Below are positions 1 through 9,742 of a DNA stretch of 64,000 bases, one piece after another. The stretch covers positions 372,001-436,000 of the forward strand of contig NZ_FQUM01000002.1 of the NCBI RefSeq assembly GCF_900129025.1, in the 5' to 3' direction. Each line of letters starts with the position of its first letter. Positions within the stretch are counted from its first letter, which is position 1. Below the pieces are notes generated by a model, which was given only the letters and a program-made list of their open reading frames with translations, had not been told where the DNA came from and did no database searches. The stretch is from Mariniphaga anaerophila (GTDB lineage Bacteria; Bacteroidota; Bacteroidia; Bacteroidales; Prolixibacteraceae). The position numbers and the translations under genes were made by a program.

Positions 1-688
1 TGCCCGCAGAACCAAATAAATAATAGTAGTTTCCTTTTTTATAAATGTATGAACCTTCTATCGCTGTTCCTGAAATTTGGATTTTTTCAGCTCCCGACCT
101 GATTGATAGTCCATCATCGGCCAGTTCGATGCAATAAATGCCACGGAAACTTCCCCATGTGAGATATTTTTTGCCGTTTTCTTCCCAGTAAAATGGATCG
201 ATAGAGTTTTTAACACCAATTGTGTTGCTTCTGAATAATTGTCCTCTGTCGGTAAACGGCCCATCAGGTTGTTCGGCAGTTGCAATACCAATTCCACATG
301 TCCATTCTCCTCCCCAAACTGAAAGGGAATAATAAAGAACATACTGTCCATTGATGTAGTTAATATCAGGAGCCCAAATTCCACTATTTGGTTCCCAGTT
401 TGGGCGAGTTTCCTCTGTGAAGGCAGTGCCAATAAGTTTCCAGTCAACCAGGTTTTTCGATTGGAGGATAGGTGTGTTGTGGATATCTTCAGTAGCATAC
501 AGATAAAAGTAACCATCATTCGCTTTTATGATTGTAGGATCCGGAAAACTTGATGAAACTACAGGATTTTTATAGGTTGTGGTTATGTTTTCGTTTGAAG
601 GCTTTTCTTTTTTTTCCGAGTCACTATTGCAGGAACTGAGGGAGAGAGTGAAAAGTATTAGTGCGAGAGCAAAAAGGCGTGTTTTCAT
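1..688 (-). CDS. GH43-family arabinanase/arabinofuranosidase-type lipoprotein (C-terminus cut by window edge)
   Basis: Predicted surface or periplasmic lipoprotein that hydrolyses arabinose-containing polysaccharide. The first 229 codons are open up to base 1 and the C-terminus lies outside the window. A signal peptide ends in a lipobox with Cys20 (LSSC). The five-bladed propeller of family GH43 is recognisable from three catalytic motifs: D50 in FPDPTII (general base), D164 in NSIDPFYW (pKa modulator) and E211 in AIEGSYIY (general acid). The motif SGIWAPDI is also typical. All three catalytic acids are present, so the enzyme should be active. It follows the SusE-like gene after a strong terminator, so it is probably transcribed separately or by read-through of the same locus. 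The exact activity (endo-arabinanase, arabinofuranosidase or xylosidase) cannot be decided from the N-terminal half. Confidence 0.88.
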   Translation of the reverse strand, partial: MKTRLFALALILFTLSLSSCNSDSEKKEKPSNENITTTYKNPVVSSSFPDPTIIKANDGYFYLYATEDIHNTPILQSKNLVDWKLIGTAFTEETRPNWEPNSGIWAPDINYINGQYVLYYSLSVWGGEWTCGIGIATAEQPDGPFTDRGQLFRSNTIGVKNSIDPFYWEENGKKYLTWGSFRGIYCIELADDGLSIRSGAEKIQISGTAIEGSYIYKKGNYYYLFGSAG

Positions 689-867
689 GTGATTAAAAAA
701 TGTTTGTTTATAAAGGTGTTAAATGAATTTCGCATGGATTGTCATTCCTTTTGATAGGAGTATTTGACATGCTATTTTTATAATTTCTATTTGTTGATAT
801 AATTGTTTTCTGCCGAACTTTAATCTTTTTTATGAAGAACTTCATCGGAATTCTTCACGAAATGTAT

Positions 868-906
868 AAAAAAAAAATCAACCGGAAGAAAATAGCCTCC
901 GGTTGA
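868..906 (-). terminator. Rho-independent terminator after the susE-like gene
   Basis: Read on the minus strand, a 9-bp perfect stem (tcaaccgga / tccggttga, bases 878-886 and 898-906) is followed by a run of ten T. It closes the sigma-FecR-SusCDE transcription unit just ahead of the GH43 gene. Confidence 0.8.
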
Positions 907-964
907 ATTCTGTATGAAGATATTAATATGTAGTATGTTTTTTATTTCTAAAATTAATTACTTT

Positions 965-2110
965 TTAATTCGATTTCTTCTCCAAACTGATGGTCATATT
1001 ATAGGCATCGATTGTGAGGATGCAATCGCCAGCCTGTTCTTCGGTAACCGCCCATTTTAAGTCGGGAGAGTACCCTGAAGGTGTAGCCTGTAACTGATTG
1101 TCTTCCCAGATATTGGCACTGGCATTTAATGGCCTTAAGAAAGGAGAACTCCACTTGGCACTCTGATCGTTATAAGGCAATTTGAAATCCTGGTTAGCCT
1201 GAGTGGTACATTCCAGCGTGAAAATATTCGGATTATTTGGGTTCCAAGCAAATTCGTCGGACGAAGGCATTGACCATGCAATACCAATTCCCAGTCCTAC
1301 TCCCCATACATGACTAAATCCTTTATACCCGTGAATAATTTTTAAGTCATTTTTATCAAGTATGATGGAATACAAACCGGCCTTGGTAACCGTAAATTCA
1401 ACATCAGAACTGCTTACTGTTTCATTTTTTACCAAAGTTGTTTCGTCTTCTCCTTTACTCCACGAGCCTTTGTCTTCGGTTATAGAATTTACAAACTTAA
1501 ATGTGCCTTCCTGTAAAGTTCCAATCCATTCGTAGTTGTTCCCGATATTTCGGCCTTCAATAATCTCGGTAAGTTTAATGCCATTGGTTGTTTCCGGTCC
1601 TTTAGGATTGGCGGAGCCGACGAGATAAAGATTGACCGGTGCAATTTCGAAGGTTGTTACAGTAACGTTAGTTGTTGATATTTCCGGCTTTACAAAATAA
1701 TCTCCTTCCGACCAGGCTATTACTTCTGCTTCCAGTTGAGTGGTACTGCCAAAGTTCACGCCCAAACCATATAGCATTGAATTTAAATCGAAATGATTGA
1801 TGCTGTACTCTGAGACTCCTTCTTCTATTTCAATTTTGTCGATAGCTGTGGTTAATCCCGGCAAACCCATTTTAAAATAATAGGTTATTTGTCCGTTATT
1901 ACTACGTTGCTGTGCCGTATCCCAACGGAAAGTAAGGGCCGTTTCATTCATTAAATCTTGCGACAAAGATATCTCATCAACATTGGCAGTTAAATGCATT
2001 CCATCTTCAACGGTATCTATAACAATGTTGACATCATCGTCATCACCGCAACTGGCCATTACTAGCAAACTGATGACAAAAAATATTGCTTTTATGTTTA
2101 TTTTTTTCAT
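965..2110 (-). CDS. SusE-like outer-membrane glycan-binding lipoprotein
   Basis: Non-catalytic surface lipoprotein that probably binds the glycan handled by the neighbouring SusC/SusD pair. The 381-residue protein begins with a signal peptide and the lipobox ASC (Cys21), followed by an acidic DDDD stretch of the kind that accompanies surface export of Bacteroidota lipoproteins. An Ig-like SusE N-terminal domain (about residues 40-150, with SLSQDLMNETALTFRW) is followed by two beta-sandwich modules (about 158-265 and 266-380) that resemble the starch-binding modules of SusE/SusF. It lies 33 bp downstream of susD and precedes the terminator, which is the usual place for SusE. The ligand cannot be read from the sequence; the nearby GH43 suggests an arabinose-containing glycan. 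Confidence 0.82.
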   Translation of the reverse strand: MKKINIKAIFFVISLLVMASCGDDDDVNIVIDTVEDGMHLTANVDEISLSQDLMNETALTFRWDTAQQRSNNGQITYYFKMGLPGLTTAIDKIEIEEGVSEYSINHFDLNSMLYGLGVNFGSTTQLEAEVIAWSEGDYFVKPEISTTNVTVTTFEIAPVNLYLVGSANPKGPETTNGIKLTEIIEGRNIGNNYEWIGTLQEGTFKFVNSITEDKGSWSKGEDETTLVKNETVSSSDVEFTVTKAGLYSIILDKNDLKIIHGYKGFSHVWGVGLGIGIAWSMPSSDEFAWNPNNPNIFTLECTTQANQDFKLPYNDQSAKWSSPFLRPLNASANIWEDNQLQATPSGYSPDLKWAVTEEQAGDCILTIDAYNMTISLEKKSN

Positions 2111-2143
2111 TGAATCTCTGTTTAATAAATTGATAAGTTGTTT

Positions 2144-4069
2144 TTATTCTGACTCTGTCCAGTAAGGTGATTGTACCAGGTTAGGGTTTTTGTCAATTTC
2201 GGTCTGGTAAATCGGGAACCAATAGTATTTCTTCTGATAAACCCTTTTTTGGTATTGGGTACGGACAAAGAAGGCATTTGGATTGGCTGGGTCATCCGAT
2301 TTTTCGGTACCTGAAAAATTCATTCCATAGAAATCACCATCAAGTGTTTCTTCTGCTTCTTTCCAGCGTCTAAGGTCATCGTAACGAACGCCTTCTCCGC
2401 AAAGTTCAACTCTGCGTTCTCTGCGGATAAGATTCCTCATTTCATCTTGGTTTTTAAGGTCTACTTTTATATAACCTTCAATTTGCGACGTAGCGTATTC
2501 TGGAATACCTGCCCGTTCACGTATCAGGTTGAGGTAGGTTAAAATTTCCGCATCCCCCGGACGCACTTCATTTAGTATTTCACAGTAGCTCAAGTAAGCT
2601 TCAGCCAAACGGTAAACAATTCCCGGGCGATATTTATAAGAGTTATTTTTTGAATCGGAATTAGGATGTTTCCGTTTTAATCCTAAATACCCATTTTGTG
2701 GAGCGTCGTGGGTGTAGTTATTATCTTTTCCGTATTTATAAAAATCCACATTCCGTTTGTCCCAAATGTAATAGCGTTCGTTCCAAAGTATTGCATTGTA
2801 AAAGCGGGGCTCGCGGTTTACATACATGTTAAATGTTCCGGCCTTGGCAGCAACTCCTTCTTTTCCATCGTACCAATTCCAGTTGTCGGCGGTTCTTACA
2901 TCGTCAGTGGTTGAAAAACCGATTTCAGTATAACCCGATTCTGGATTTATGACGGGTTTGGTTTTATCGCCATTTTCGTAACCTACTATTGCAGGAAGTC
3001 CGTTTTTCATAAAGAATGCATCAACCAATGACTGTGTCATTCCCAAACCACCGTTTCCTTTTGCACCGTATGGAGATGTGAATTTGTCCAAGGAGGTGTG
3101 ATTCTGAGGACGGGCGAAAAGGATTTCTTTATTTCCATCAGCATAAGTACGGGCATGTACCCAGGCTGTAGAGGCGAAGGCATCTATACTTCCATCATTA
3201 TTATACATTTTGTATAACTTGTGGCCTGCTTCTTCTGCTTTCTCCAGTAGCAGTTTATGTGCATTTAAAGCCCTGGTCCATTTGGATTGATCATAAGTAC
3301 TGTTAAAAAGCGGCGTCCCTTCTGTATCTGTAAAATCAGCATAATCAGAATTGCCGTTTACAAGCGGAGATGCTGCAAATAGTAACATACGGGCACGTGC
3401 AGCCAGACACATAACTGAAGTTATTCTTCCGTATTTAATTTCCTGTGTATATGTCGCAGGCAATGCTTTTGAAGCTTCAAGCATTTCATTATCACACCAT
3501 TCAATTATTTTGTCGTAAGGAACAGGACCGGTAAGCAGTTCCTCGGTTGAACCATCGGAGGGGGCAATGTAATCGGGTTGAAATGGACAAACGCCGTAGC
3601 AATTCAGAAACAAGCTGTAATAATAAGCTTGTAAAAATCGGCATTCTGCTTTTATGTATGTCACTTCTTGTTCATCTATAGTTGTACCTTCGATTGGAAT
3701 AGCATTTTTTCTTAAAATATTTGCAGTACGGATTCGTCGTGGAAGGTCAGCCCAGTAATTCCCTTTCCATGCGGTTGCTGTATTCCAATTCCCGGTAATT
3801 TTTGGGATAGCATCCCATCCCCACTGTTGCCACCGTTCAGAAGGAGTCCAGTCGTCGCCAAAAACACTCCAGCCGGTAGTTGATAGATATCCCCAGGAGG
3901 GGTCTGGAATTCCGAAATATACATAAGCCAACATACCTTCCATCCGGTCTTTATCTGTAAATACCATGTCCATGGTTAATTCTGTATCAGCTTCTTTATC
4001 CAGATAATCAGAACAGGAAATCAGAGTACTTAACAGAACTAGTATTATATATCTAATTTGTATTTTCAT
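2144..4069 (-). CDS. SusD/RagB-family nutrient-binding lipoprotein (susC partner)
   Basis: Outer-membrane lipoprotein that acts as the hinged lid of the SusC channel and captures oligosaccharide. It has 641 residues. The signal peptide ends in LISC with Cys19, followed by SDYLDKE, the classic SusD N-terminal motif. The alpha-helical TPR scaffold is recognisable from AECRFLQAYYYSLFLNCYG (about 140-160) and from the C-terminal SusD motifs LNLIRERAGIPEY, RRERRVELCGEGVRYDDLRRWK and the closing WFPIYQTEIDKNPNLVQ. It starts 29 bp after the SusC stop, so the two are co-translated partners. It is longer than a typical 550-residue SusD, with an extended central region. Confidence 0.95.
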   Translation of the reverse strand: MKIQIRYIILVLLSTLISCSDYLDKEADTELTMDMVFTDKDRMEGMLAYVYFGIPDPSWGYLSTTGWSVFGDDWTPSERWQQWGWDAIPKITGNWNTATAWKGNYWADLPRRIRTANILRKNAIPIEGTTIDEQEVTYIKAECRFLQAYYYSLFLNCYGVCPFQPDYIAPSDGSTEELLTGPVPYDKIIEWCDNEMLEASKALPATYTQEIKYGRITSVMCLAARARMLLFAASPLVNGNSDYADFTDTEGTPLFNSTYDQSKWTRALNAHKLLLEKAEEAGHKLYKMYNNDGSIDAFASTAWVHARTYADGNKEILFARPQNHTSLDKFTSPYGAKGNGGLGMTQSLVDAFFMKNGLPAIVGYENGDKTKPVINPESGYTEIGFSTTDDVRTADNWNWYDGKEGVAAKAGTFNMYVNREPRFYNAILWNERYYIWDKRNVDFYKYGKDNNYTHDAPQNGYLGLKRKHPNSDSKNNSYKYRPGIVYRLAEAYLSYCEILNEVRPGDAEILTYLNLIRERAGIPEYATSQIEGYIKVDLKNQDEMRNLIRRERRVELCGEGVRYDDLRRWKEAEETLDGDFYGMNFSGTEKSDDPANPNAFFVRTQYQKRVYQKKYYWFPIYQTEIDKNPNLVQSPYWTESE

Positions 4070-4098
4070 TTTTAGATGTTTTATTATTGTTTGCTATA

Positions 4099-7000
4099 TC
4101 AAAATATTAGATCAACGCCCAGCATGACAGATTTGAGGGATGGATATTTACATCCGTTGGAGGTTGAGAGTTCAGGATCCCATAATTTGAATTTAGAAAA
4201 TGTCAGAAGATTGTTTCCACTGATATAAATACGACAGGCTTTGACTTTGTTTTTTGTTATCGACTTCGGAATATTGTAGCCAAATTCAACCTGTTTCAGA
4301 CGAAGAAAACTCATATCCTTTTTCCACCAGGTGGAATTTGCATTATTATTATAATTTGTGGCGTACGACAAGCGTGGCCAGAATACGTCTTGGGAAGGGC
4401 TTTCTTCCGTCCATCTATCGGTGTAATTTGTGAAAATATTTCCCAGGATTCCCTGTCCTGACCCCGGTATAAAATAATCACTTTCATCTCCAATAAAACG
4501 ATAAGTATCGCCTATTCCCTGAAAGAAAATACTAAAGTCGAAGCCATGGAATGAAATATTACCGCCGAAACCGTAAACCATACGAGGGTCGTTGGTTCCA
4601 CCAATATATCCTTTGTCTTTCGAGTTAATCACTCCATCGTCGTTCCAGTCTAAGAATTTTATGTCGCCCGGACGTACTTCAGCCAATTCGTTTTGTGGTA
4701 AATCGGACAATAAATTTCCGTCAGTATCAAAATCTTCGGCAGTATATAAGCCCAATGCCTTATAACCATACATTTCGTTGATCGAATGACCTGTAATATC
4801 CTGATGCGTTCCTTGCTGACCGATTGGAACATCGTATTCCAGAATCTCATTCTTGGCATAACTTACATTGGCAAATAGGGATATGTTGGTTTGGTTAATT
4901 TTTTTATTATAAGTAACCGCAGCTTCACCTCCGCGGTTTTTTACTTTCCCAAAGTTGGCGTACGGTGTAGATAATAAGCCCGCCTGAGTAGGAATGGTAC
5001 GCCGCTGCATAAAAATATTGTTCCTGTATTCATCAAATATATCTAGCTGTATGCGCAGCGAATTTAGCATTCTAAGTTCCAGCCCCAGGTTTTTTTTGGT
5101 TACAGTCTCCCACGTAAGGTTATTTACGCCAATTTCACCTTCAGTAACACCTTCTCTATAATAATTGCCTGTGGTTCCCCAGTCATATCCTGTGGCAGAC
5201 GAATTCATTGTTGTGAGGTATGCAAAACGTCTGTTGGAACCGATTTGGTCGTTACCTGCTTGTCCCCATGACGCTCTGATTTTCAGGAAGTCAATTGTCC
5301 CTTTCATTCCTTTCCAGAAATTTTCTTCGGAAACCAACCAGCCTACTGCAAATGAAGGAAAAAAACCATAACGCTGCCCTTTGGCAAAGTTCTCAGATCC
5401 GTTGTAGCCAAAGTTGAACTCTCCCACATATTTGTTTTTGTATGAATAGGCAGCGCGGCCTGCAATTCCTTGATTTCTGTATGGTTGAATTCCTCCGTTG
5501 TCATAACTTCTCTGATTATAAAGTAATAACCCTGTAACATTATGAACTTCGTTAAATGTATGATCGTAATTAGTTACCCATTCCAGGTATGTTTGATTGT
5601 TCCCATAGTCACTTCCTTCAGAGTAGTTTAAGAACTCCGAACCGGAACTGAGAAGGGTTAGCATCAGTCCCCCCTCGTCATCACGAGTAGTTGCTGGCAG
5701 ATAATAGGTAGGACTTTTACTTCGTGTTAACGAGCTGTAGCTGTAGTTGTCGAAAGAAAATGACAGCTTTGAACTTAACCCCTGGGTTATGAAATCAAGT
5801 TTTTGTTCGATGGAAAACAACGACTCAATTTTACTGCTTGTATAGATACCATACCCATATTGAGTTAAATAGGCCCAGGGATTTACACGTCCGCTACGCA
5901 CCGGAATTTTACCATCTGAATAAACGGCAGGATGTACCATTGGCGGAGTTTGAAAAGCATAGTTCCATGTGGAGGAAGTTGATTTGGCCTGTTTATGTAG
6001 TTTTTGTAAGTACCCGCCAACACTAAAACGCATGGAAGTAGTTTTTGTCAGGTTCAAATCTACATTAGAGCGAAGATTATAGCGGGTTAATCCTGTGCCG
6101 GTATCGTAAGGGAGTGATTCATCCCGTTTCATAATACCATCTTCCGAGTAAACCGATCCGGTAAGGTTGTATCGCAATATCGCAGACCCTCCGTTTACGT
6201 TTAAGCTCGCACGGGTATTGTAAGCATTCGTTTTTGAAATTGATTTAACCCAATTAACGTCTGGATATAATTCAGGATCGTATCCTCTTCGAGTACGATC
6301 AATCGTTTTTTGCTCGTAGTAAGGAACCTTGAATTCTTCAGCAGCAAGGTCGTTTAGCAACTGCATGTGGTCGGCAGCATTAATAAAAGATGGCATTTGT
6401 GTTGGGGCGGTTACCGCGTGTTCTACTCTTACGTTTACAACCGGTTTCTGTATTTTCCCTCGTTTGGTGTTTACCAGAATAACCCCGTTTGCCCCGCGAA
6501 CGCCGTACATGGCACTTGCCGCAGCATCTTTTAATATCGAGAATGATTCAATCTCTGATATATCCAGATCGTCAAGAGTACGCTGAACTCCGTCAACTAA
6601 AACCAGCGGGTTGGTGCTTCCCGAGAACGAAGAAATTCCTCGAATCCAGAAATTCGACTGATTATAACCAGGCTCGCCGGAGCGAGTTACTGCAATTACT
6701 CCGGCGAGTTTTCCTGCCAGGGTGTTTGAAATGTTTTTTGATGAACTAATTTGCAATTCACCAGGATTGATGTTCTGGATGGCACCAACCACTGATGCTT
6801 TTCTCTGTGTTCCGTATCCCACAACCATAACTTCCTCCAGGTCGGTTGTCTCATCTCTCATTACCAACTCAAGTGGAACTTGATTGGCTGGTATTTGCTG
6901 TGTTCTCATCCCCACAAACGAGAAGACTAGTATTGCGTTCGCTTTGGAGGGCGTTAAAGTATAACGCCCATCGTCATTTGTAATTGTCCCCTCCATAGTT

Positions 7001-7506
7001 CCTTGCACAACTACAGATAATCCTGGAATTGGTTGACCACTTGAGTCAATAACCCGACCCGAAACAGAATTTTGCTGGGGTTGTTTGATTTCAGTCAGAA
7101 TTTTTTTGTTGAGGTCAGTAGCTCTACTTTCCAGCCTTTTGTCTTTTTTTAATCCAATAATAATTTGCCTGTCGCTTATTATAAATGAATTTTTAGTTCC
7201 TGCAAAAACCTGTTTCATTATGGACTCCAAGTCTTGCTCTGAGCAATGCAGGCTTACCTTTCGGTTTAAATCCAATTGATCTTCCTGGTAGAAAAACAAA
7301 AACTCACTTTGTTGTTCTATCGTGTTGAAAATCGTCTTCACTGTTGCGTTTTCGAAGTTCAGTGTGAATTTTGCTACTTGGGAATAGGAAGTAGAGCTAA
7401 ATGCCATTAATGTGTTCATCAATATTAAAAAGATACTTAATCGCATAATTCGCATTATTTTACGGAGATCATATACTAACCCTCCGCCGGGTTGCTTTTT
7501 TTTCAT
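4099..7506 (-). CDS. SusC/RagA-family TonB-dependent transporter with STN signalling domain
   Basis: Outer-membrane active transporter for the oligosaccharide bound by the adjacent SusD, and a signal transducer to the upstream FecR/sigma pair. I chose ATG 7506 (1,135 residues): the earlier in-frame ATG at 7572 falls inside a hairpin and adds a non-signal-like leader. After the signal region come an STN (secretin/TonB N-terminal) domain at about 45-118, a carboxypeptidase-regulatory-like domain at about 147-217, the SusC signature LEEVMVVGYGTQ near 224-234, the plug with IRGISSFSGSTNPLVLVDG, and a 22-strand barrel ending in VMLGVDLIF. The STN domain is the part that contacts FecR-type anti-sigma factors, and that matches the two regulatory genes upstream. 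Confidence 0.95.
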   Translation of the reverse strand: MKKKQPGGGLVYDLRKIMRIMRLSIFLILMNTLMAFSSTSYSQVAKFTLNFENATVKTIFNTIEQQSEFLFFYQEDQLDLNRKVSLHCSEQDLESIMKQVFAGTKNSFIISDRQIIIGLKKDKRLESRATDLNKKILTEIKQPQQNSVSGRVIDSSGQPIPGLSVVVQGTMEGTITNDDGRYTLTPSKANAILVFSFVGMRTQQIPANQVPLELVMRDETTDLEEVMVVGYGTQRKASVVGAIQNINPGELQISSSKNISNTLAGKLAGVIAVTRSGEPGYNQSNFWIRGISSFSGSTNPLVLVDGVQRTLDDLDISEIESFSILKDAAASAMYGVRGANGVILVNTKRGKIQKPVVNVRVEHAVTAPTQMPSFINAADHMQLLNDLAAEEFKVPYYEQKTIDRTRRGYDPELYPDVNWVKSISKTNAYNTRASLNVNGGSAILRYNLTGSVYSEDGIMKRDESLPYDTGTGLTRYNLRSNVDLNLTKTTSMRFSVGGYLQKLHKQAKSTSSTWNYAFQTPPMVHPAVYSDGKIPVRSGRVNPWAYLTQYGYGIYTSSKIESLFSIEQKLDFITQGLSSKLSFSFDNYSYSSLTRSKSPTYYLPATTRDDEGGLMLTLLSSGSEFLNYSEGSDYGNNQTYLEWVTNYDHTFNEVHNVTGLLLYNQRSYDNGGIQPYRNQGIAGRAAYSYKNKYVGEFNFGYNGSENFAKGQRYGFFPSFAVGWLVSEENFWKGMKGTIDFLKIRASWGQAGNDQIGSNRRFAYLTTMNSSATGYDWGTTGNYYREGVTEGEIGVNNLTWETVTKKNLGLELRMLNSLRIQLDIFDEYRNNIFMQRRTIPTQAGLLSTPYANFGKVKNRGGEAAVTYNKKINQTNISLFANVSYAKNEILEYDVPIGQQGTHQDITGHSINEMYGYKALGLYTAEDFDTDGNLLSDLPQNELAEVRPGDIKFLDWNDDGVINSKDKGYIGGTNDPRMVYGFGGNISFHGFDFSIFFQGIGDTYRFIGDESDYFIPGSGQGILGNIFTNYTDRWTEESPSQDVFWPRLSYATNYNNNANSTWWKKDMSFLRLKQVEFGYNIPKSITKNKVKACRIYISGNNLLTFSKFKLWDPELSTSNGCKYPSLKSVMLGVDLIF

Positions 7507-7548
7507 AATTTTGTTTTGACTTTTTATTATTAATAAGAATTCGTTTTT

Positions 7549-7579
7549 AACCGGGGTCTGTTGGTCGCACATCCCGGTT
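7549..7579 (-). other. Hairpin in the fecR-susC gap
   Basis: An 8-bp stem (7549-7556 with 7572-7579, one G:U) surrounds a 15-base loop between the anti-sigma gene and susC. The T-run lies on the plus-strand side only, so it is not a simple terminator for the minus-strand operon. It could mark RNA processing or partial attenuation. Its position argues against translation starting at 7572. Confidence 0.4.
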
Positions 7580-7636
7580 TTTTATGCTTTTGGCTTGTCT
7601 CTTCTATTTCATAAGCAATTTTTTAGTTTAACATAG

Positions 7637-8815
7637 TTATTGGTTGATGAAAAATGCATCATTTTCGTATCTTACGGAGAAAGAGGCTGAGTAACCAATG
7701 TTCTTCAGAACCTTCTCTAAATCGTCGGCCAGATTGAGTTTTCCTGAAAACTTTACATGGCTGGAGAGTTCCCCGATAAAAATCTTTTCATTATAGTAGC
7801 GTTCCAGTTTTTTTAAGATATTTTCCACCGGTTCGTTGTTGAAAATTATGTACCCGTCAATCCAAGAGGTGTATAATTCAACATCAACTTTGTCTTTCGC
7901 CAGGTCATTATCTGTTTTATTATAGACAACACGTTCGCCGGGATTCACTTCAATAGATCTGGCAAATCGTTTATTCCTGGAAGCATCAATTTTGCCGGAA
8001 AGCAATACCACCTGCGAGTTGTCTTCCCCGGCATAAGAGGTCACGTTAAAGCGAGTTCCAGTCACCTTCACCTTTACGTCTTCTGTAATCACATAAAAGG
8101 GACTGTCTTGATTGGCTTTTACATCAAGAAATGCTTCTCCTGTTAGGTATACTTCCCTGATATTTTGATCAAATTTGCTTGGATAAGAGAAATGACTGCC
8201 CGAATTTAACCATACCCTGGTTCCGTCGGCTAATGTAATTTCCGAGCGTTTTCCATATGGAACAACCACTTGTATTAGTGAATGTTTTAGTGGCTTTTTT
8301 TCGGTTCCTTTTATAACAACAGTGTCATTGTTAATTGTGAGCCCTCCCGCTAATATCTGTTGGATTTTTGTCTGTTCCGTTTCAAATTCTGTTACTGTTC
8401 CGTCAGGCAAAATAACTTTTCCTTTTGCCAGTGATGCAGTGTTTGTTGCTTTAATTGGGAAAGCACTATTGTTTAGCTGAAGAAAATACGTCAGACTACC
8501 AATGGAAAGAATAAAAAATAAAATTGCAGCTATCCTTGCAAAGCGCCACCCAATAATTCTGCCGGACTTAAAAGATAAGGGAGCTTTTCTATAAAGCGTT
8601 TCAAGTCGTTCATTCGAAACAGATGGTTCAGTTACCTGAAATGATTTTATAATAAAAACAGCCTCTTCTACCTGATGTTTTTTATCCGGATTGTTTTTTA
8701 TGAACTCATTCCAGAATTTTTCATTCGACTGGTTGGGGTGTAGAACCCACTCCATAAAATTGTCGTCAAGAACGAAATCTTCGGTGGAATAATTTTTATA
8801 ATTATTAATGTCCAT
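7637..8815 (-). CDS. FecR-family anti-sigma factor
   Basis: Inner-membrane anti-sigma factor that holds the neighbouring ECF sigma factor until SusC signals substrate arrival. Start taken at ATG 8815 (MDINNYK, 392 residues) rather than 8848. A cytoplasmic N-terminal region of about 80 residues (binding the sigma factor) is followed by one transmembrane helix at about 90-112 (RIAAILFFILSIGSLTYFL), then the periplasmic FecR domain (about 165-285, with LADGTRVWLNSGS and GEAFLDV) and a C-terminal DUF4974-type domain (about 310-390, with FNNEPVENILKKLERYY) that resembles STN and probably pairs with it. It lies between the sigma gene and susC on the same strand. The 327-bp distance from the sigma gene is larger than usual. 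Confidence 0.93.
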   Translation of the reverse strand: MDINNYKNYSTEDFVLDDNFMEWVLHPNQSNEKFWNEFIKNNPDKKHQVEEAVFIIKSFQVTEPSVSNERLETLYRKAPLSFKSGRIIGWRFARIAAILFFILSIGSLTYFLQLNNSAFPIKATNTASLAKGKVILPDGTVTEFETEQTKIQQILAGGLTINNDTVVIKGTEKKPLKHSLIQVVVPYGKRSEITLADGTRVWLNSGSHFSYPSKFDQNIREVYLTGEAFLDVKANQDSPFYVITEDVKVKVTGTRFNVTSYAGEDNSQVVLLSGKIDASRNKRFARSIEVNPGERVVYNKTDNDLAKDKVDVELYTSWIDGYIIFNNEPVENILKKLERYYNEKIFIGELSSHVKFSGKLNLADDLEKVLKNIGYSASFSVRYENDAFFINQ

Positions 8816-9142
8816 ACAATTCAGTTTTTTAATTGAAAATACATTCAATGTAAAAACATCATCAATTTTTTCTTAAGTTTTTTGCATGAAAAATGAGGCG
8901 TTTTTTAGATTGTTGAAATTCAGTTTGCTAGACGTTTATATGAGGGAGACGAAATTGTTCTTAGTAATCGGAGGTGTAACTGGAAGGAGAAATAAAAAAG
9001 AACTCAAAACAATTTTATCAATCAGAAACAACTGGAGAATAACAATTATTGCGCTATTATTCTCACGACTTTTTTTGATGTCCATTTGTGAATTTAAATA
9101 CGACGTAGGCATATTAAATAGGCTTGTGTGTTGAAACACAGT
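8816..9142. other. 327-bp gap between sigma and fecR genes, no gene seen
   Basis: This stretch separates the ECF sigma stop from the fecR start. Two short open frames on opposite strands (about 8886-9134 and 8936-9139) overlap each other and show no recognisable motif, signal peptide or start context, so I do not call them genes. No clear terminator hairpin or perfect TAnnTTTG element was found. A separate fecR promoter is possible but not visible. Confidence 0.4.
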
Positions 9143-9742
9143 CTACACATGTTTTACTATCAATGCGAATAAAGCCATCAAATTATTTTCTTTTTCAGAA
9201 ACGGAACTTTTTAACCCCTTTATCGCTTTTGAAATAAGATTACGGCACGCTTCAACGCTAATATCCATAATTTCTGCTACTTCGGAATATTTCAGTTCTC
9301 TGGTAAACCTTAGGTAGATTGCTTCCTTTTGCCGTGGAGTTAGGCCCAGTAACGCGTCCTGAACCATTTTTAATTTTTGTTCGGAATCTTCTTCAAGGAT
9401 AATATTGTGCTCAACCGACCAGGTGACATCAAAGCTGTAATCATTAATAGCTTCATTAACAAACCTTTGTTCTCCTTGCAGTTTTCGTAATAGTCTGTTT
9501 TTGAATATTTTTAATAAATAGAAGAGAATATTGTCAGTATCTCCCAATTTTTTTCGGTTTTGGATTAAATGTACATACATGTCCTGAATAACGTCTTCAA
9601 CCAAAACATGGTTTGACGTGATTTTTAGTCCATATAGATAAACATTTTCAGAATACAGGGAATAAATATGCGCAATCGCCCTCTTGTCTCCTTTTTTGAA
9701 GAGCTCCCATATTTCTGCATCTGACAATCCGGGAAATTTCAT
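9143..9742 (-). CDS. ECF-type RNA polymerase sigma-70 factor
   Basis: Directs RNA polymerase to the adjacent SusCD locus when released by FecR. The 199-residue protein has the two ECF domains: sigma region 2 at about 22-92 (AIAHIYSLYSENVYLYGLKI, then VEDVIQDMYVHLI for the -10 contact) and region 4 at about 125-180 (LTPRQKEAIYLRF followed by the helix-turn-helix YSEVAEIMDISVEACRNLISKAI). The length and organisation match the Bacteroidota SusC-linked sigma factors. It starts the minus-strand locus and is transcribed away from the hybrid two-component gene across a 414-bp region. Confidence 0.94.
   Translation of the reverse strand: MKFPGLSDAEIWELFKKGDKRAIAHIYSLYSENVYLYGLKITSNHVLVEDVIQDMYVHLIQNRKKLGDTDNILFYLLKIFKNRLLRKLQGEQRFVNEAINDYSFDVTWSVEHNIILEEDSEQKLKMVQDALLGLTPRQKEAIYLRFTRELKYSEVAEIMDISVEACRNLISKAIKGLKSSVSEKENNLMALFALIVKHV

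Noticed and set aside
58-519. 153-codon open frame on the minus strand
   Set aside because: It is an out-of-frame shadow of the GH43 gene, whose frame is open from 688 to base 1 and holds all catalytic motifs.
8886-9139. Two overlapping short open frames on opposite strands in the sigma-fecR gap
   Set aside because: No recognisable motif, no convincing start context, and they exclude one another; AT-rich non-coding sequence is the simpler view.
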